DNA of 64,000 nt from Salisediminibacterium halotolerans (GCF_003814815.1 NZ_RKQQ01000006.1:1-64000), one strand, 5' to 3'. Numbered from the stretch's first letter, positions 25,470 through 35,510 are shown. The notes: generated by a model not told the origin, from the letters alone. Numbers and translations: made by a program.

Positions 25470-26522
25470 TTAAAAACCTCTATCATGAATAGTTTTAGGT
25501 TTCCACTCAGCTGGCCTTATGGATTTAGCATAATCAAAGATAGTTTCCAAAAATTTCGATCTAGCAGCTTTTGTATTGCCTGTTTTCCTTATGATTGATT
25601 CTTTTAATGGGTGATTACTGTCAATAAGATATTCATTTCTTTTGTTTAATCGTAATAAGAGTTGTTTAATTGGAAGTCTAGTAAACTTTCCGTTTGAGTC
25701 ACCTCTGTTACAATCATGACACGATAATACTAAATTCCAGACTCCATTTAAGTCCAAGTCTCGAGTAGAACTAAATTGAATACTTAACGGAATGAAATGA
25801 TCAACATCACAAGTATTTTCTTTACTGCTTTCAATTGAGATTGAATCAAAACAGTAAAAACATTTTCCTTTTTGATAACCATTTAACGGCTTTCTCACTG
25901 GAGTCAATGATACACGATTGTGAGAGTTCATGTAGTTTTGGGCTGTGACCGGTCGTAAACAAAAAAGCTCCTCTTTATCCACATCAAAGTTCACATGTAA
26001 ATTAGGGTTTTGTTCTTGCCAAGCAGTTTCAACTAAATTCCATCTACCTTCAACTTCTTCATACATATTTTCAAACTCTGGGCTTTCACTCAATCTAAAT
26101 AAGTCATCAGTTAAGACAATTCCAGGTTTATTACCTTTAACATCTTTTTCAAAAAAAGCATTATCAAGTGTTTGATTTGGTATGTTATGAAATGCATCTA
26201 AGACGTTATTAAAGCCGACTTTTTGAGTAACATCAATAAAATCTCCCCAAGATATTTGCTCTGCATCATAAAGGTGACATGCCTGAATAAACTTTGAACT
26301 AGTGCTTGTAATCTGTCTTTTGCCACTTCTTACATGTTGTAACATATGTTCAACATAATAAGGAGAAAGATCTTCTAATGTTAAAAATCCTACTTCTTTC
26401 TGGCTAAGCTGTAATAATGTTTTCGATAATGCAAATTTATATGTGGCTACGTTTCTACCAAACAAGAAAACTGATCTAAATTGACTTTCCAGAGAAGAAT
26501 CATTTAAGAGAAATTGGTTCAA
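25470..26522 (-). CDS. HNH endonuclease domain protein
   Basis: 350-aa protein. The first about 200 residues are helical and unassigned (perhaps target recognition). A zinc-type HNH domain follows: CFYC (221-224), DVDHFIPLS with catalytic His242, WNLVLSC with Asn263, and CHDCN (268-272). Such stand-alone HNH proteins are common in defence islands, where they cut foreign DNA, and as accessory nucleases of mobile elements. It sits between relics of the secreted-protein family and directly before the type I restriction operon, on the opposite strand. No methylase partner is adjacent. The ribosome site is weak. Confidence 0.78.
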   Translation of the reverse strand: MNQFLLNDSSLESQFRSVFLFGRNVATYKFALSKTLLQLSQKEVGFLTLEDLSPYYVEHMLQHVRSGKRQITSTSSKFIQACHLYDAEQISWGDFIDVTQKVGFNNVLDAFHNIPNQTLDNAFFEKDVKGNKPGIVLTDDLFRLSESPEFENMYEEVEGRWNLVETAWQEQNPNLHVNFDVDKEELFCLRPVTAQNYMNSHNRVSLTPVRKPLNGYQKGKCFYCFDSISIESSKENTCDVDHFIPLSIQFSSTRDLDLNGVWNLVLSCHDCNRGDSNGKFTRLPIKQLLLRLNKRNEYLIDSNHPLKESIIRKTGNTKAARSKFLETIFDYAKSIRPAEWKPKTIHDRGF

Positions 26523-26654
26523 AGTTAATCGCCCTTCCGAAAATTATTTCCACTATTTTACGATTACATTTATATTATAAAGATAGACCGAGTGAAAATA
26601 TATAGATTGATATATGCGGAAATAAATTATACTTATGAATTGAGGAAATGTCGG

Positions 26655-26745
26655 AAGTGGAAGATAACCTTGAATACAGCGCGGAAGAAATGATGGTTGA
26701 TTAATTATTAGAACAATTAAAAGACGAATACGAACATTCTATGAT
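26655..26745 (+). pseudogene. C-terminal relic of the acidic lipoprotein, with nonsense codon
   Basis: It aligns with 18440-18520: GAAGAAATGATGGTTGAT, then TAA in place of GAA, then TTATTAGAACA. The same terminator follows at 26757-26805. Order (lipoprotein tail, terminator, secreted-protein relic) matches the intact locus at 17-19 kb. Confidence 0.68.
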
Positions 26746-26756
26746 TAGCGTGAATA

Positions 26757-26805
26757 ATAAGAAAAAACAGGATTTCAAGAGGATGGCTCTTGATGTCCTG
26801 TTTTT
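26757..26805 (+). terminator. Copy of the 18537 terminator
   Basis: Stem AACAGGATTTCAAGAG / CTCTTGATGTCCTGTT followed by T residues, nearly the same as at 18537-18577. Confidence 0.75.
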
Positions 26806-26814
26806 TTCAATAAG

Positions 26815-26945
26815 GACGTATTTACAGAATTTATTCCTGTAGATGACCCACGGGCCGGTGTCACCTATGTATACGGTTAAGTGGATGAGTTTCAAGCTAA
26901 CGAAACAACGGGGGATAATATCGAATACAAGGAATGTCTCTTTGA
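26815..26945 (+). pseudogene. N-terminal-region relic of the large secreted protein
   Basis: The frame reads FTEFIPVDDPRAGVTYVYG, stop, VDEFQANETT. It aligns with LYTERVPEDDPPDDVVYVCY and ADEFQGYETT (about residues 93-125) of the intact protein at 18626. Stops and a missing start show it is dead. Confidence 0.7.
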
Positions 26946-27095
26946 TAATGTTTGCTAAATAACAAATCAATCTCCTGGCAAACTCCCCCTCTATACGGAA
27001 TAGTTCACCTTAAACAAATCATTTCTGTTTCTATCTACAAGCCCGTATCTCTGGTATATTTGAAGGTAGATAGGATATTTATGGAGGTTACAATT

Positions 27096-28580
27096 ATGGC
27101 GAAATTAACACAACAAGAACTGGAAGCGCATTTATGGGAATCAGCTAATATTCTGCGTGGGAGTATAGACTCCTCAGATTATAAAAACTACATCTTCGGC
27201 CTCCTCTTTTTAAAACGGTTGAGCGATGTGTTTGTTGAAAAAGCAATCGAGATCGAACAAGAAGAAAATGATGATTATGGCTGGCATGACCCTGACGAAC
27301 ACCAATTCTTCGTTCCAGAACGGGCGCGTTGGGGACATATTCAAATCCAGACGAATGACATCGGTAATGAGATTAATAAAGCGTTTGAAGCATTGGAAGA
27401 ACAAAATGCCTCCCTTCAAGGGGTGCTGGCAACGATTGACTTCAACGACAAGGAAAAACTGCCTGATAAATTGTTGATGCAGCTTATTCAGCACTTCTCG
27501 GCCATTGACCTAAGCAACGATAACTTATCTGAACCGGATATGCTAGGCCGTGCTTATGAGTATTTAATTAAGCAGTTTGCTGATGATGCAGGGAAAAAAG
27601 GCGGCGAGTTCTATACGCCATCAAAAGTCGTTGAACTTATTGTTAACTTAATTAAACCTGAAGAAGGCATGCGCGTGTGTGATCCGACCGTTGGTTCAGG
27701 CGGTATGCTCGTTCAATCCGTTGACTACATAAAAGCTCAGGGCGGTGACCCGCGGAACTTATCACTGCACGGGCAGGAGCGGAACTTGAGCACCTGGGCG
27801 ATCTGTAAAATGAACTTACTATTGCACGGTTTGAGCGACCACCGGATTGAGCGTGGCGACACCATTCGCGAACCTGAGCTCTTAGGTGAAGATAAAGAGC
27901 TTCTATTATATGACCGTGTGATTGCCAACCCGCCATTCTCTTTAAAGAACTGGGGACGTGAAGAAGCTGAAGGTGATGAGTACGGCCGCTTCCGTTACGG
28001 CCTGCCACCCAAAAACGCAGGCGACTACGGCTTTGTACAGCACATGGCTTCAACCCTGAACCACCAAGGTAAAGCAGGCGTCGTCATGCCGCACGGCGTT
28101 TTATTCCGTGGCGGTGCAGAAGGTAAGATTCGTGAAGGCTTATTGAAAGACGATTTAATTGAAGCGATTATCGGACTGCCAGCCAACCTTTTCTACGGTA
28201 CAGGAATCCCAGCGTGCATCATGATTTTGAATCGTAATAAAACGGAGGAACAAAAAGGTGAAGTCTTTATCTTAGATGGCTCAAACGATTACCAAGAAGG
28301 CAAAAACCAAAACCATCTTCGCGACGAAGACATCAGAAATATCGTAGAAGCGTATGATGCGTGGGGAGACCAGGAGAAATTCTGCCGTGTAGTCGACCTT
28401 GAAGAAATCGCAGAGAATGAGTATAACTTAAACATTGCCCGCTACATTGATACGACCGAAGAAGAAGAAGAAATTGACGTACAAGCAGCAGTCGCTGAGC
28501 TAAAAAAGCTGGAACAAGAACGTGACGAGATTGAAACAAAGATGTACGGGTATTTGAAGGAGTTGGGGTATGGTGAGTGA
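27096..28580 (+). CDS. hsdM: Type I restriction-modification methyltransferase subunit HsdM
   Basis: 494-aa N6-adenine methyltransferase subunit. An N-terminal HsdM bundle (about 1-150, with RGSIDSSDYKNYIFGLLFLK) precedes the methylase core with SAM motif DPTVGSGGM (196-204) and catalytic NPPF (278-281). The C-terminal helical region contacts HsdS. ATG 27096 follows ATGGAGG, so the frame open further upstream is not used. HsdM and HsdS form the modification enzyme, and with HsdR the restriction complex. The stop overlaps hsdS by 11 nt. Base composition is richer in GC than the flanking relics, suggesting separate acquisition. Confidence 0.95.
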   Translation: MAKLTQQELEAHLWESANILRGSIDSSDYKNYIFGLLFLKRLSDVFVEKAIEIEQEENDDYGWHDPDEHQFFVPERARWGHIQIQTNDIGNEINKAFEALEEQNASLQGVLATIDFNDKEKLPDKLLMQLIQHFSAIDLSNDNLSEPDMLGRAYEYLIKQFADDAGKKGGEFYTPSKVVELIVNLIKPEEGMRVCDPTVGSGGMLVQSVDYIKAQGGDPRNLSLHGQERNLSTWAICKMNLLLHGLSDHRIERGDTIREPELLGEDKELLLYDRVIANPPFSLKNWGREEAEGDEYGRFRYGLPPKNAGDYGFVQHMASTLNHQGKAGVVMPHGVLFRGGAEGKIREGLLKDDLIEAIIGLPANLFYGTGIPACIMILNRNKTEEQKGEVFILDGSNDYQEGKNQNHLRDEDIRNIVEAYDAWGDQEKFCRVVDLEEIAENEYNLNIARYIDTTEEEEEIDVQAAVAELKKLEQERDEIETKMYGYLKELGYGE

Positions 28581-29769
28581 GAAAGAACACAACGAATGGA
28601 AAAGGGTTAAATTAGGTGATTACGTTAACCTACGAGGCGGAAATGCATTTAAAAGTATAGATTTTGAAGAGAACGGTGTTCCGTTGTTGAAGATAGCAAA
28701 TATAAGGAATAGTGGAATTGACTTAGAACATTGTGTTTACATTTCTGATGAAATCGCAACAACAAACAGTTCATATTTATTAAGTGAAGGAAACATTGTA
28801 ATTGCTATGTCAGGCGCAACTACTGGTAAAACAGGTACTGTGAAAAAGGAAAACCTTCCTTTATTATTAAATCAGCGAGTTGGAGTATTTAATATAGAGA
28901 AAGATAATCTAATGTATCAAGATTACTTGAAATTTGTTGTGCAATCCACTTATTTTCAAAATGTTATAAAGGTTGATGCCATTGGAGGAGCTCAACCCAA
29001 TATAAGTTCTAAACAAATAGAATCAATTCATGTCAACCTTCCACCTCTTAAAGACCAACAAAAAATCGCCGCAATCCTCTCCTCGGTCGATGAAGCGATT
29101 GAAAAAACGGAGCAAATCATCGAGCAAACCGAGACAGTAAAAAAAGGGTTAATGCAGCAGTTGTTGACGAAAGGAATCGGGCATACGGAGTTTAAAGATT
29201 CGCCGATTGGTGAGATACCAGAGAAATGGTCTATAGTTAAGTTAGGTGAAATACTTGAAGTATCGTACGGAAAAGATCAAAAAAAGGTAGAAAGTGAAGA
29301 AGGTAATATACCTATTTTAGGGACAGGCGGGATCATTGGTTATGCAGAGAAAGCATTGTATTCTGAACCATCTGTATTGATCGGGAGGAAGGGGACGATA
29401 GATAAGCCTCAGTATATGGAAGAACCTTTTTGGACAATCGATACTTTGTTTTATACCAAGATAAAAAAAGATTTTGCAGTTCCAAAGTTTTTATACTACA
29501 TCTTTAATATGATTAATTGGAAAAAATATAATGAAGCTACTGGTGTTCCTAGCTTAAGTGCTGCAAATATTTCAAATATACAAATAAAACTACCTAATTT
29601 AAGCGAACAGATAAAAATTGTCGAGACAATCAAACCTATAGAGCACAAACTAAAGAATGAAGATGAAAAACACAATCAATTAATTAAACTCAAACAAGGC
29701 TTGATGCAACAACTTCTCACAGGAAAAGTCCGTGTGTCGATCGATGAAGTTGAGGAGGTGCTGCCGTGA
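28570..29769 (+). CDS. hsdS: Type I restriction-modification specificity subunit HsdS
   Basis: 399-aa DNA-recognition subunit with the usual two target-recognition domains. TRD1 spans about 8-155, ending PPLKDQQKIAAIL. The central conserved coiled coil with KKGLMQQLLTKGIGHTEF is about 157-210. TRD2 is about 215-345, ending LSEQIKIVETI, and the distal helix with LKQGLMQQLLTGKVRV about 350-390. The two repeats are symmetrical, so a bipartite target is expected; the recognition site cannot be read from sequence. The TRDs are more AT-rich than the conserved parts, as expected for exchanged modules. It overlaps hsdM by 11 nt and hsdR by 4 nt. Confidence 0.94.
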   Translation: MVSEKEHNEWKRVKLGDYVNLRGGNAFKSIDFEENGVPLLKIANIRNSGIDLEHCVYISDEIATTNSSYLLSEGNIVIAMSGATTGKTGTVKKENLPLLLNQRVGVFNIEKDNLMYQDYLKFVVQSTYFQNVIKVDAIGGAQPNISSKQIESIHVNLPPLKDQQKIAAILSSVDEAIEKTEQIIEQTETVKKGLMQQLLTKGIGHTEFKDSPIGEIPEKWSIVKLGEILEVSYGKDQKKVESEEGNIPILGTGGIIGYAEKALYSEPSVLIGRKGTIDKPQYMEEPFWTIDTLFYTKIKKDFAVPKFLYYIFNMINWKKYNEATGVPSLSAANISNIQIKLPNLSEQIKIVETIKPIEHKLKNEDEKHNQLIKLKQGLMQQLLTGKVRVSIDEVEEVLP

Positions 29770-32705
29770 GTGATATGCCATCGTTAAATGAAGAAACTTT
29801 AGTGGAAAATCGGATGATTGCTCAGCTTGAAAAGCTTGGCTACACGTATGTGCATGGGGCAGCGCTGGATCATGAGCGGACCTCTCAGACGGAAGTTGTT
29901 TTAAAAGAGCGGCTGCGGGATGCGGTAAAGCACTTAAACCCTTGGCTTGAGGAAAACAACCTAAACAAAGTTGTGCGCAAGGTTACTCACATGGAAGAAA
30001 CCAGCTTGATGGAGGCAAATCAACACTTCCATGAGCTTTTAATCAACTATTTATCCGTTCAGCAGGATGTAGGCAGCGGGCGTAAAAGCCAGACGGTGAA
30101 GTTGATTGACTTTCACAATATCGACAACAATGACTTCATAATCACGAGTCAGTTCAGCTATACACACGCAAATGACACCATCCGCCCTGATATTGTTCTC
30201 TACGTGAATGGATTGCCGCTGGTCGTCATTGAATGCAAGAGCCCTGTGCTGCAGCCTGAAGAACAAATCGGTCAGGGGGTCAAGCAGCTGCGGCGATATC
30301 AGCGTGAAAACGAAGCCTTGTTCCACTACAACCAATTTATGATCGCAACGAGCAACGATCGGGCAAATGTCGGAACCATCGGAGCTAAAGCCCAGCATTT
30401 CAGCGCATGGAAGGAACCATATCCGCTTCGCGTGGAAGACATCGGTGAACATCCGACCCCGCAAGATATTTTAACGACAGGGATTTTGGACAAAGCGCGG
30501 TTGTTTGATATCATATTAAACTTTATTGTGTATGAACCTGAAGACGGTAAAGTAATTAAAAAAATGACGCGCTACCAGCAGTACCGTGCCGTAAATAAAG
30601 CTGTTGAGCGTATTTTGCAAGGGGAACATCCGCAGGCACGCGGCGGTATCGTCTGGGCGACGCAAGGTTCAGGTAAATCACTCTCGATGGTCTTTTTATC
30701 GATGAAACTCCGCCGCATGCAAGCGATGGAGAACCCTATCATTGTTGTTGTTACAGACCGTCAGGACCTCGACCAGCAAATTACAAACACCTTTAAGCGT
30801 TGCGGCTTTCCCAACCCCCAGCAGGCCGCGTCGGTTGAGGAATTGAAAACGTTGCTTCAACAAGGACCTGGGGCTACGGTGATGACATTAGTGCAGAAGT
30901 TTCAAGCCGAGGAAGACGAAGACTATCCATTATTAACAGACTCAGAAAATGTCATCGTACTCGTGGATGAATCGCACCGCTCCCAATACAGCTCACTAGC
31001 GATGAATATGCGAAGCGGGCTGCCTAATGCGACTTACATCGGCTTTACAGGCACACCGATCGATAAAGAGGATAAGAGTACCCTCCGTACATTCGGCTCT
31101 TATATTGATAAATATCCGATCGAAAAAGCTGTGGAAGATGGTGCGACGGTGCCGATCTTTTATGAGGCCCGTTTGGTGGATCTGCATGTGCAGGGGGAAA
31201 CCATTGATTCGTTATTTGACCGCTTTTTCCGCGATTATTCTGACGAAGATCAAGAGCGGATTAAACGGAAGTTTGTTACAGAAGAAGCCATCACCGCTTC
31301 CCCGAAGCGTCTAAAAACCGTAGTCCTTGACATTATAGCTCACTTTGAAGCACACATTCAGCCGAACGGTTTTAAAGCGCAAATTGTTTCGATATCACGC
31401 GAAGCTGCGGTTGCTTATAAAAAGTTATTAGACGAACTAAGCGGCTACGAGTCAGCCGTTATTATTTCCAGCGGCCATAATGATTCGGAAGAGATGAAAC
31501 AATACGCGTTGTCTGATGCGGAGGAAAAGGCGTATATTCAACGATTTAAAAAGCCGCTTGAGGAAGATCCGCTCGCTTTTTTAATAGTGTGCGATAAGCT
31601 GTTAACAGGCTTTGATGCGCCGATCGAACAAGTCATGTATTTGGACAAGCCGCTGAAGGAGCATAATTTACTACAGGCGATCGCGCGGACGAACCGTACC
31701 CATAACAAGAAGACGCACGGCTTGATCGTCGATTATTACGGGGTATCACAATTTCTCGAAGAAGCTTTAGGTATTTTCCATGAAGAAGATATTAAAGGGG
31801 CGATGCATCATGTGGACGAGGAAATCCCTCGCTTAGAATCACGCCACCGCCAAGCGATGCGTTTTTTCGATTACACACGCAAAGATGATATTGAAGCATG
31901 CTTACAAGTGCTTGAGCCTGAAGATATACGGAACAAATTCGATACCGCATTTAAGAAGTTTTCCGAAAGTATGGATATGGTTATGCCAAGCCCAAGAGCG
32001 AATGCTTACGTTGATGACTTAAAATGGTTAGGGAAGATTCGCAAGCTGGCCAAGTCGCGTTATCATCTTGATGAGGGAACGATGGATATTTCCGATTGCG
32101 GCGGTAAAGTTCGTGAGTTGATCGAAGAATATGTATATGCTTCCACTCCTGAAGTGTTGTTTGAACCAGTAAACATTTTAACGAATAAATTTGATGAGAA
32201 GCTTGCTGAGTTAAAATCTCCTGAAGCGAAAGCCGCTGAAATGGAGCACGCTATAAAAAACGAAATTCGGGTAAAGATTGATGACAACCCGGTGAAATAC
32301 ACGTCTATCAAAGAGCGGTTGGAAGAACTGATTGAACAGCGGAAAAATCGTCAGCTCACGATTGAAGAGTTGTTGGAAGAATATCAAGCCATTCGTGAAG
32401 AAATGATGAATATCAAAGAAGAGAGCCAGTCTTACGGATTAAGTGAGGCTAGACAGCTGCCGTTTTATCAGCTTATTGAGCAGCACCTCCCTGCAGATTA
32501 TGAACAGGAAAGTCTCAAAGATTTGACCGAGATTATTACAGACATTATCCAAGAACATGCGGTCATTGACTGGACGGAAAAAGATGATGTGAAACGAGAA
32601 ATACGTAAGAAACTCAAAAAACAACTACGAGCCAGCTCTTTGCCAAACGATCAAGTCGAAAGCGTCGCAAGACAGTTAATGGAGCTTGGCCAAAACCACT
32701 ACTAG
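29766..32705 (+). CDS. hsdR: Type I restriction endonuclease subunit HsdR
   Basis: 979-aa motor and nuclease subunit. An N-terminal PD-(D/E)xK nuclease contains Asp142 (RPDIVLY), Glu156 and Lys158 (IECK). A superfamily 2 helicase follows with Walker A QGSGKS (300-305) and DESH box (401-404), TGTP, and later motifs QAIARTNRTH. The C-terminal helical region is for complex assembly. All key residues are present, so the enzyme looks functional. GTG start at 29766, 4-nt overlap with hsdS. It translocates DNA and cleaves unmodified foreign DNA away from the recognition site. Confidence 0.95.
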   Translation: MSDMPSLNEETLVENRMIAQLEKLGYTYVHGAALDHERTSQTEVVLKERLRDAVKHLNPWLEENNLNKVVRKVTHMEETSLMEANQHFHELLINYLSVQQDVGSGRKSQTVKLIDFHNIDNNDFIITSQFSYTHANDTIRPDIVLYVNGLPLVVIECKSPVLQPEEQIGQGVKQLRRYQRENEALFHYNQFMIATSNDRANVGTIGAKAQHFSAWKEPYPLRVEDIGEHPTPQDILTTGILDKARLFDIILNFIVYEPEDGKVIKKMTRYQQYRAVNKAVERILQGEHPQARGGIVWATQGSGKSLSMVFLSMKLRRMQAMENPIIVVVTDRQDLDQQITNTFKRCGFPNPQQAASVEELKTLLQQGPGATVMTLVQKFQAEEDEDYPLLTDSENVIVLVDESHRSQYSSLAMNMRSGLPNATYIGFTGTPIDKEDKSTLRTFGSYIDKYPIEKAVEDGATVPIFYEARLVDLHVQGETIDSLFDRFFRDYSDEDQERIKRKFVTEEAITASPKRLKTVVLDIIAHFEAHIQPNGFKAQIVSISREAAVAYKKLLDELSGYESAVIISSGHNDSEEMKQYALSDAEEKAYIQRFKKPLEEDPLAFLIVCDKLLTGFDAPIEQVMYLDKPLKEHNLLQAIARTNRTHNKKTHGLIVDYYGVSQFLEEALGIFHEEDIKGAMHHVDEEIPRLESRHRQAMRFFDYTRKDDIEACLQVLEPEDIRNKFDTAFKKFSESMDMVMPSPRANAYVDDLKWLGKIRKLAKSRYHLDEGTMDISDCGGKVRELIEEYVYASTPEVLFEPVNILTNKFDEKLAELKSPEAKAAEMEHAIKNEIRVKIDDNPVKYTSIKERLEELIEQRKNRQLTIEELLEEYQAIREEMMNIKEESQSYGLSEARQLPFYQLIEQHLPADYEQESLKDLTEIITDIIQEHAVIDWTEKDDVKREIRKKLKKQLRASSLPNDQVESVARQLMELGQNHY

Positions 32706-32706
32706 C

Positions 32707-32752
32707 GAAAAAAGCGGCATATCCTCAATGTCATGAGGGTATGCCGCTTTTT
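32707..32752. terminator. Bidirectional terminator between hsdR and the YgjP-like gene
   Basis: Stem AAAAAGCGGCATATCCTCA / TGAGGGTATGCCGCTTTTT; serves both convergent genes. Confidence 0.85.
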
Positions 32753-32758
32753 GATGGT

Positions 32759-33490
32759 TTATCCGATGTTGTGAAGTTCCATGCCGTGTACTCTGAGCCA
32801 CTCCTTCGAGGTTTCATATTCAGGCAGAATTGATTTCACAAGCTGCCAAAACTTTTCGCTATGTTCAGGCACAAGTAAGTGAGCCAGCTCGTGCACAATT
32901 ACATAATCGACCACATGCATTGGTGCCATGACGATTCGCCAGTTGATATAAATATCTCCGTTCGATGTACACGTTCCCCACCGCTTATCCTGAGTTTTTA
33001 ACTGTAACGACTGCGCTGTTACCCCTAAGAGAGATTGATAATAATTAGCGCGTTGCTGGACTTTTTTATGGCCGTGGTCTCGGTACCAGGCGATTAATTT
33101 TGATTTAAGTGTTTCTTCAATTTGATTCTGTGTCCATGTCTGCGGCACCTCGGCAATAAATCGTCCTTGTTTTAACTGAATCGATGCCCGTTTTACAGGT
33201 TCTTTCAATACTTTGAGCCGATACTGACGGCCAAGGTAAGGGAGTTTTTCTCCGCTGACAAACTCTTTCGGCGCCACCGCCGTTTTCACTTCATTTAATT
33301 CTTCTAATTTTCGCGTAATCCAGGGAGCTTTTTGATGAAGTACTTGGTTTAGTCGATCCTCCCCGACCTGATCAGGCGTATAAACGACAACCCCATTTAC
33401 TAAGTCCACAGCAATCTTAATATCTTTACGTTCACGTTGTACGAAGCAGCAGTATTGAATTTCGGTAGTCCCATATTGAAGTATTGGCAT
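32759..33490 (-). CDS. YgjP-like (DUF45) zinc metallopeptidase
   Basis: About 243 aa. The C-terminal catalytic domain carries RWGTCTSNGDIYINWRIV and the HELAH zinc motif near residue 200, with a third ligand in PEHSEKFW. This is the SprT/M48-like arrangement of the YgjP/DUF45 family. These genes are commonly linked to type I restriction-modification operons in bacteria, though their role is not settled. ATG 33490 is used; an in-frame GTG at 33499 is also possible. It is convergent with hsdR and shares its terminator, which supports co-acquisition. Confidence 0.85.
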   Translation of the reverse strand: MPILQYGTTEIQYCCFVQRERKDIKIAVDLVNGVVVYTPDQVGEDRLNQVLHQKAPWITRKLEELNEVKTAVAPKEFVSGEKLPYLGRQYRLKVLKEPVKRASIQLKQGRFIAEVPQTWTQNQIEETLKSKLIAWYRDHGHKKVQQRANYYQSLLGVTAQSLQLKTQDKRWGTCTSNGDIYINWRIVMAPMHVVDYVIVHELAHLLVPEHSEKFWQLVKSILPEYETSKEWLRVHGMELHNIG

Positions 33491-33776
33491 ATCTCTCACG
33501 TCCTTATCTCTTCGTTCATTTTACTATTCTCGCGAACGTTAAACAATTGGACGAAGGATAGACTCTATCATTGTTTTTTAACTATTTTTAATGAATAGAT
33601 ACCAATAAATGCAACTGAATAGGAGATAATATTTTGTACTCCCCAATCTTGCTAACTATACTGGCTTGAAAATCCTAATAATAATTTTGTCTACCTTTAT
33701 ATGTATTTATATGGAAATTTTAATGAATTAATGATAAGGTGAACATCGTATCTAAACAAAAGGGGGAAGTTAAAGA

Positions 33777-34496
33777 ATGAAAAAGTATTCAAAGGCATTT
33801 ATTATCTCGTCATCTTTTATTTTTCTTTTAGGCTGTTCAGAAGGTGATAATAACGAGGAAGAAGCATCGGCCGAAGAAAATAATGCAAATAATGCCGTGA
33901 ACGAGGAAGAAAATGAAGAGAATGAAGAAGAGAACGAAGAGGAAAATAATGAAGAGGAAGAGGAAGAAATCGAACATGTAGATGATATTTTTAAATCCGA
34001 TATTACATTAGATTTTGATACTGATATGGAGGAACCAGAAGCAGAAATTAGTAAAGAAGAATACGAAAAACATAATGAGATAATGGATTATCTTTATGCA
34101 AACCCTGAACAATCTGAGCAAGAACTGTATGCAGAGTTAGAAAGTGATTATGATAAATCCGCCGATGAATTAGAAGAATTTATAGAAGAAAATTATGAAG
34201 AAGTCATTGCATACGATTCGGGAGACTCAGCAAATGATGTATCAATCGAAGATACAGAGGTTAAAAATACTAGCAAAGAATTTTTCAGTGAAAATGTTAA
34301 AGATGAGGACCGGCTAAGTATTGATGAAGAGCAAGCGGAAGTAACAGTTACTAACCGCCGAACTATATCCGAAGGGTCTTTTACTTATGCTGAGGAAGAT
34401 TATGATTATATTCTAAACACTGAATACACGGAAGATTTTCAAAGTGTGAGTGCTTTTCAATTAAAAGTAGATGAAATAAACATAGATCTTGAGTAA
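33777..34496 (+). CDS. Acidic lipoprotein with poly-glutamate linker
   Basis: 239-aa lipoprotein. Signal peptide with lipobox LLGC (lipid cysteine near residue 20), then an extreme E/N linker (about 22-65, long runs of glutamate). A helical region (about 75-140) and a C-terminal domain (about 150-239) follow. The latter has VKNTSKEFFSEN and VTVTNRRTISEGSF, suggesting a beta-rich exposed domain of unknown type. GGGGGAAG precedes the ATG. It resembles the island lipoproteins at 4.5, 16.6 and 17.3 kb in design but not in readable sequence. Confidence 0.68.
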   Translation: MKKYSKAFIISSSFIFLLGCSEGDNNEEEASAEENNANNAVNEEENEENEEENEEENNEEEEEEIEHVDDIFKSDITLDFDTDMEEPEAEISKEEYEKHNEIMDYLYANPEQSEQELYAELESDYDKSADELEEFIEENYEEVIAYDSGDSANDVSIEDTEVKNTSKEFFSENVKDEDRLSIDEEQAEVTVTNRRTISEGSFTYAEEDYDYILNTEYTEDFQSVSAFQLKVDEINIDLE

Positions 34497-34654
34497 AGTA
34501 GTTAACAAGTCTACTTATCGTTTTTTATAATTAAAAATATAAGATTTATAGCATAGATAAAAATTATATACATCAATGCTTTACAGAAATATACCAACTC
34601 ATGCTTAGGTGCCGTTAATAAGTTGTGTAAACCGACAGCGTTACCCTTGGATAA

Positions 34655-35510
34655 GGATTCTTTTTCCTACACAGTTTGATTTTTAAAATCCGTAACGTTC
34701 CTCGAACTTGGTATGGGATTCAGAGATCGCTTCCTAGAAGCCACGAAGTTTGTGTGTAGTTCACTTGTTATTGGATTCGTTTGAAACCAGATAGATCACC
34801 TTTTCTACGGCTTTTTCAGAGGGAAGACTGTTCATCTTTTTCAAACGCTTTTTGAACTCTTTCATCGTCTTCTCAATCACAGTGGTCGTTTAGATTATCG
34901 GAAGGAGAAAGGATAGTTTAGAAACGTCGTCAGTACATGGATGGCTATCATCAGTACTTAATGATAGTCAGATACTTCGTCTGCCATGTTTCACAGAAGA
35001 ATACGAGCTGATCTTATGCTTGACTGTTGGACTGATAGATCTCTCTCATATTCTCACTGGTTGCAGACTGTTTTTTTCCGGACTGTGTTTTGCACTTTAT
35101 GAATGAGGCAACGCTGCACATCGGCTTTTGGGAAGATCTTTTTCATGGCTTTTTCCAGACCAGGAAGGCCATCAAAAATACCGAGTAACACTTTTCACAA
35201 CTGCGCCGGGAAATATCAGAAAGGACTTCTTCCAGCCTAGGGAACTTTCCTGACCGCCGACATAGAAGCCGAGGATTTCTCAATATCCGTCTTTTGTGAC
35301 ACCGATGACGACATAAACGACATCGTTGGCGACATCATCCCGGCTCAGCTTTAGATACGTACCGTCGAGACAAAGCACCGTATATCATCGATGACTACAT
35401 TGGTGAGGTGGCTGATGGTGCCGGTTACATAGGCATGACTGAGCATCCGATCAAGAAAGTTCCCGATTTCACGTGTGCTCATACCTTTGATACATGGAAA
35501 GAAGATTTCT
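34655..35510 (-). pseudogene. Decayed IS256-family transposase
   Basis: On the minus strand several frames in order give IS256-type blocks. These are FFPCIKGMSTREIGNFLDRM, VLCLDGTYLKLSRDDVANDV, EILGFYVGGQESS, GIFDGLPGLEKAMKKIFPKA followed by DVQRCLIHKVQN, and MKEFKKRLKKMNSLPSEKA. Frameshifts and stops separate them, and the N-terminus is absent. It is dead and has no visible terminal repeats. It fills most of the 1.3-kb space before the next gene. Confidence 0.82.

Noticed and set aside
32759-33490. YgjP-like gene as a fourth subunit of the restriction enzyme
   Set aside because: Linkage is common but it is on the opposite strand and the family is a separate metallopeptidase; a subunit role is unsupported.
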